From: Methylobacterium marchantiae
Lineage (GTDB): Bacteria > Pseudomonadota > Alphaproteobacteria > Rhizobiales > Beijerinckiaceae
Direction: 5' to 3'
Assembly: GCF_022179405.1 (NCBI RefSeq)
Contig: NZ_BPQT01000045.1
Span: 1-64,000 of the forward strand
DNA length: 64,000 nucleotides
Shown: positions 63,685-64,000 of the stretch, piece after piece
Layout of the letters: each line of letters begins with the position of its first letter
How positions within the stretch are numbered: position 1 is the stretch's first letter
Translations under genes and position numbers: made by a program
The notes under the pieces: generated by a model
What the model was told of the DNA's origin: nothing
Databases searched by the model: none
What the model saw: the letters and a program-made list of their open reading frames with translations, nothing else

Positions 63685-64000
63685 GGGCGTGTCCTGAACG
63701 GTCAGGGGCCGGGCGAGCCGACCGGGTTTCGAGAATGGCTGCGGCCCGAGGGGAAAGAACGTCCACGCCCCGCGCCGGTCACTCGATAACCATTCCAAAT
63801 TGCGCGTGTTCCCGGGACGGTGATTTCCCACCTCCCGGCACGAGCCGGGATCGGGCGGCACGCTCGAATGGGCGGCCCATCATCACCAAAGGAGAACACC
63901 TGTCTTGCCGACCCACGCCGTCGTTCCGGGTCCGCGTAGCGGAGCCCGGAATCCAGAGCCGCGACGCAGGTTCGATACGGCACGGGAGGCGTTTCTGGAT
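63685..64000. other. Intergenic region at the window end, promoter side of paoABC
   Basis: 316 bases upstream of paoA. It should hold the operon's promoter, but none is clear. A REP-like hairpin lies at 63924-63951. The minus-strand open frame here (63702-63983) has no protein-like features. Confidence 0.5.
63924..63951. repeat. REP-like hairpin at the window end
   Basis: TTCCGGGTCCGC and GCGGAGCCCGGAA pair with one bulged base around a 3-base GTA loop. The CCGG...CCGC...GCGGA...CCGG plan is like the REP pair at 53101-53263, suggesting a dispersed repeat family in this genome. Confidence 0.6.

Overview
The window looks like a chromosomal segment of a high-GC alphaproteobacterium, most likely Methylobacterium or a close relative in the Hyphomicrobiales. 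This is inference from codon and base usage, gene families (MurJ, MetK-TrmB, HWE kinase, PaoABC-type molybdoenzyme, MSMEG_05xx nitrilase cluster) and REP-like hairpins; no 16S gene is present. About 50 genes are supported, most of them ordinary GC-rich chromosomal genes. Two AT-rich patches (about 37.4-39.2 kb and 41.5-44.1 kb) stand out.

Layout. 0.2-12.7 kb: a chemotaxis receptor, an exported beta-propeller, a haloacid dehalogenase with murJ, sodB, a proline-rich membrane protein, an HWE histidine kinase, trmB-metK and an XRE regulator. 12.9-13.9 kb: an IS630-type transposase remnant and a tRNA-Arg(CCU) gene split after its anticodon by a 252-nt group I intron. 14.1-25.7 kb: an exopolysaccharide locus with GNAT/FemAB-like, flippase, GT4, DUF1972 glycosyltransferase, GH5 hydrolase, VpsF-like polymerase, Wzz-type co-polymerase with a degenerate kinase domain, and a GINT1-like glycosyltransferase. 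A flavoprotein follows. 27.0-30.4 kb: a two-component system divergent from two small exported or OB-like proteins, with a palindrome between them. 30.6-36.3 kb: an MFS transporter, metallophosphoesterase, ArsB-like permease, twin YdcZ-type membrane proteins, a small charged protein and an orphan BrnA-like antitoxin. 36.3-45.8 kb: surface functions, namely an OafA-type acyltransferase, a beta-helix protein, PBP1A, an RTX protein with a 552-bp internal duplication, and a GT61 enzyme. 46.0-50.5 kb: 3-methyladenine glycosylase, an extended RNase HI, a DUF1989 plus YqcI/YcgG pair and a class III cyclase.

52.2-59.8 kb is a complete MSMEG_05xx/Sll078x (Nit1C-type) nitrilase operon: MSMEG_0572-like protein, nitrilase, radical SAM, GNAT, AIR-synthase-like, glycosyltransferase, MSMEG_0570-like protein and flavin oxidoreductase. 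A MocR-type regulator is divergent. A near-consensus sigma-54 promoter lies upstream of the first gene, so nitrogen control is likely. 59.9-63.7 kb encodes a three-subunit molybdenum hydroxylase (paoABC-like) on the opposite strand, separated from the Nit operon by a strong hairpin.

The most noteworthy items are the intron-split tRNA, the sigma-54-driven nitrilase operon with its overlapping genes and REP pair, the YqcI/YcgG-DUF1989 pair, the two-component operator candidate and the RTX duplication. No CRISPR array, prophage or intact insertion sequence was seen.
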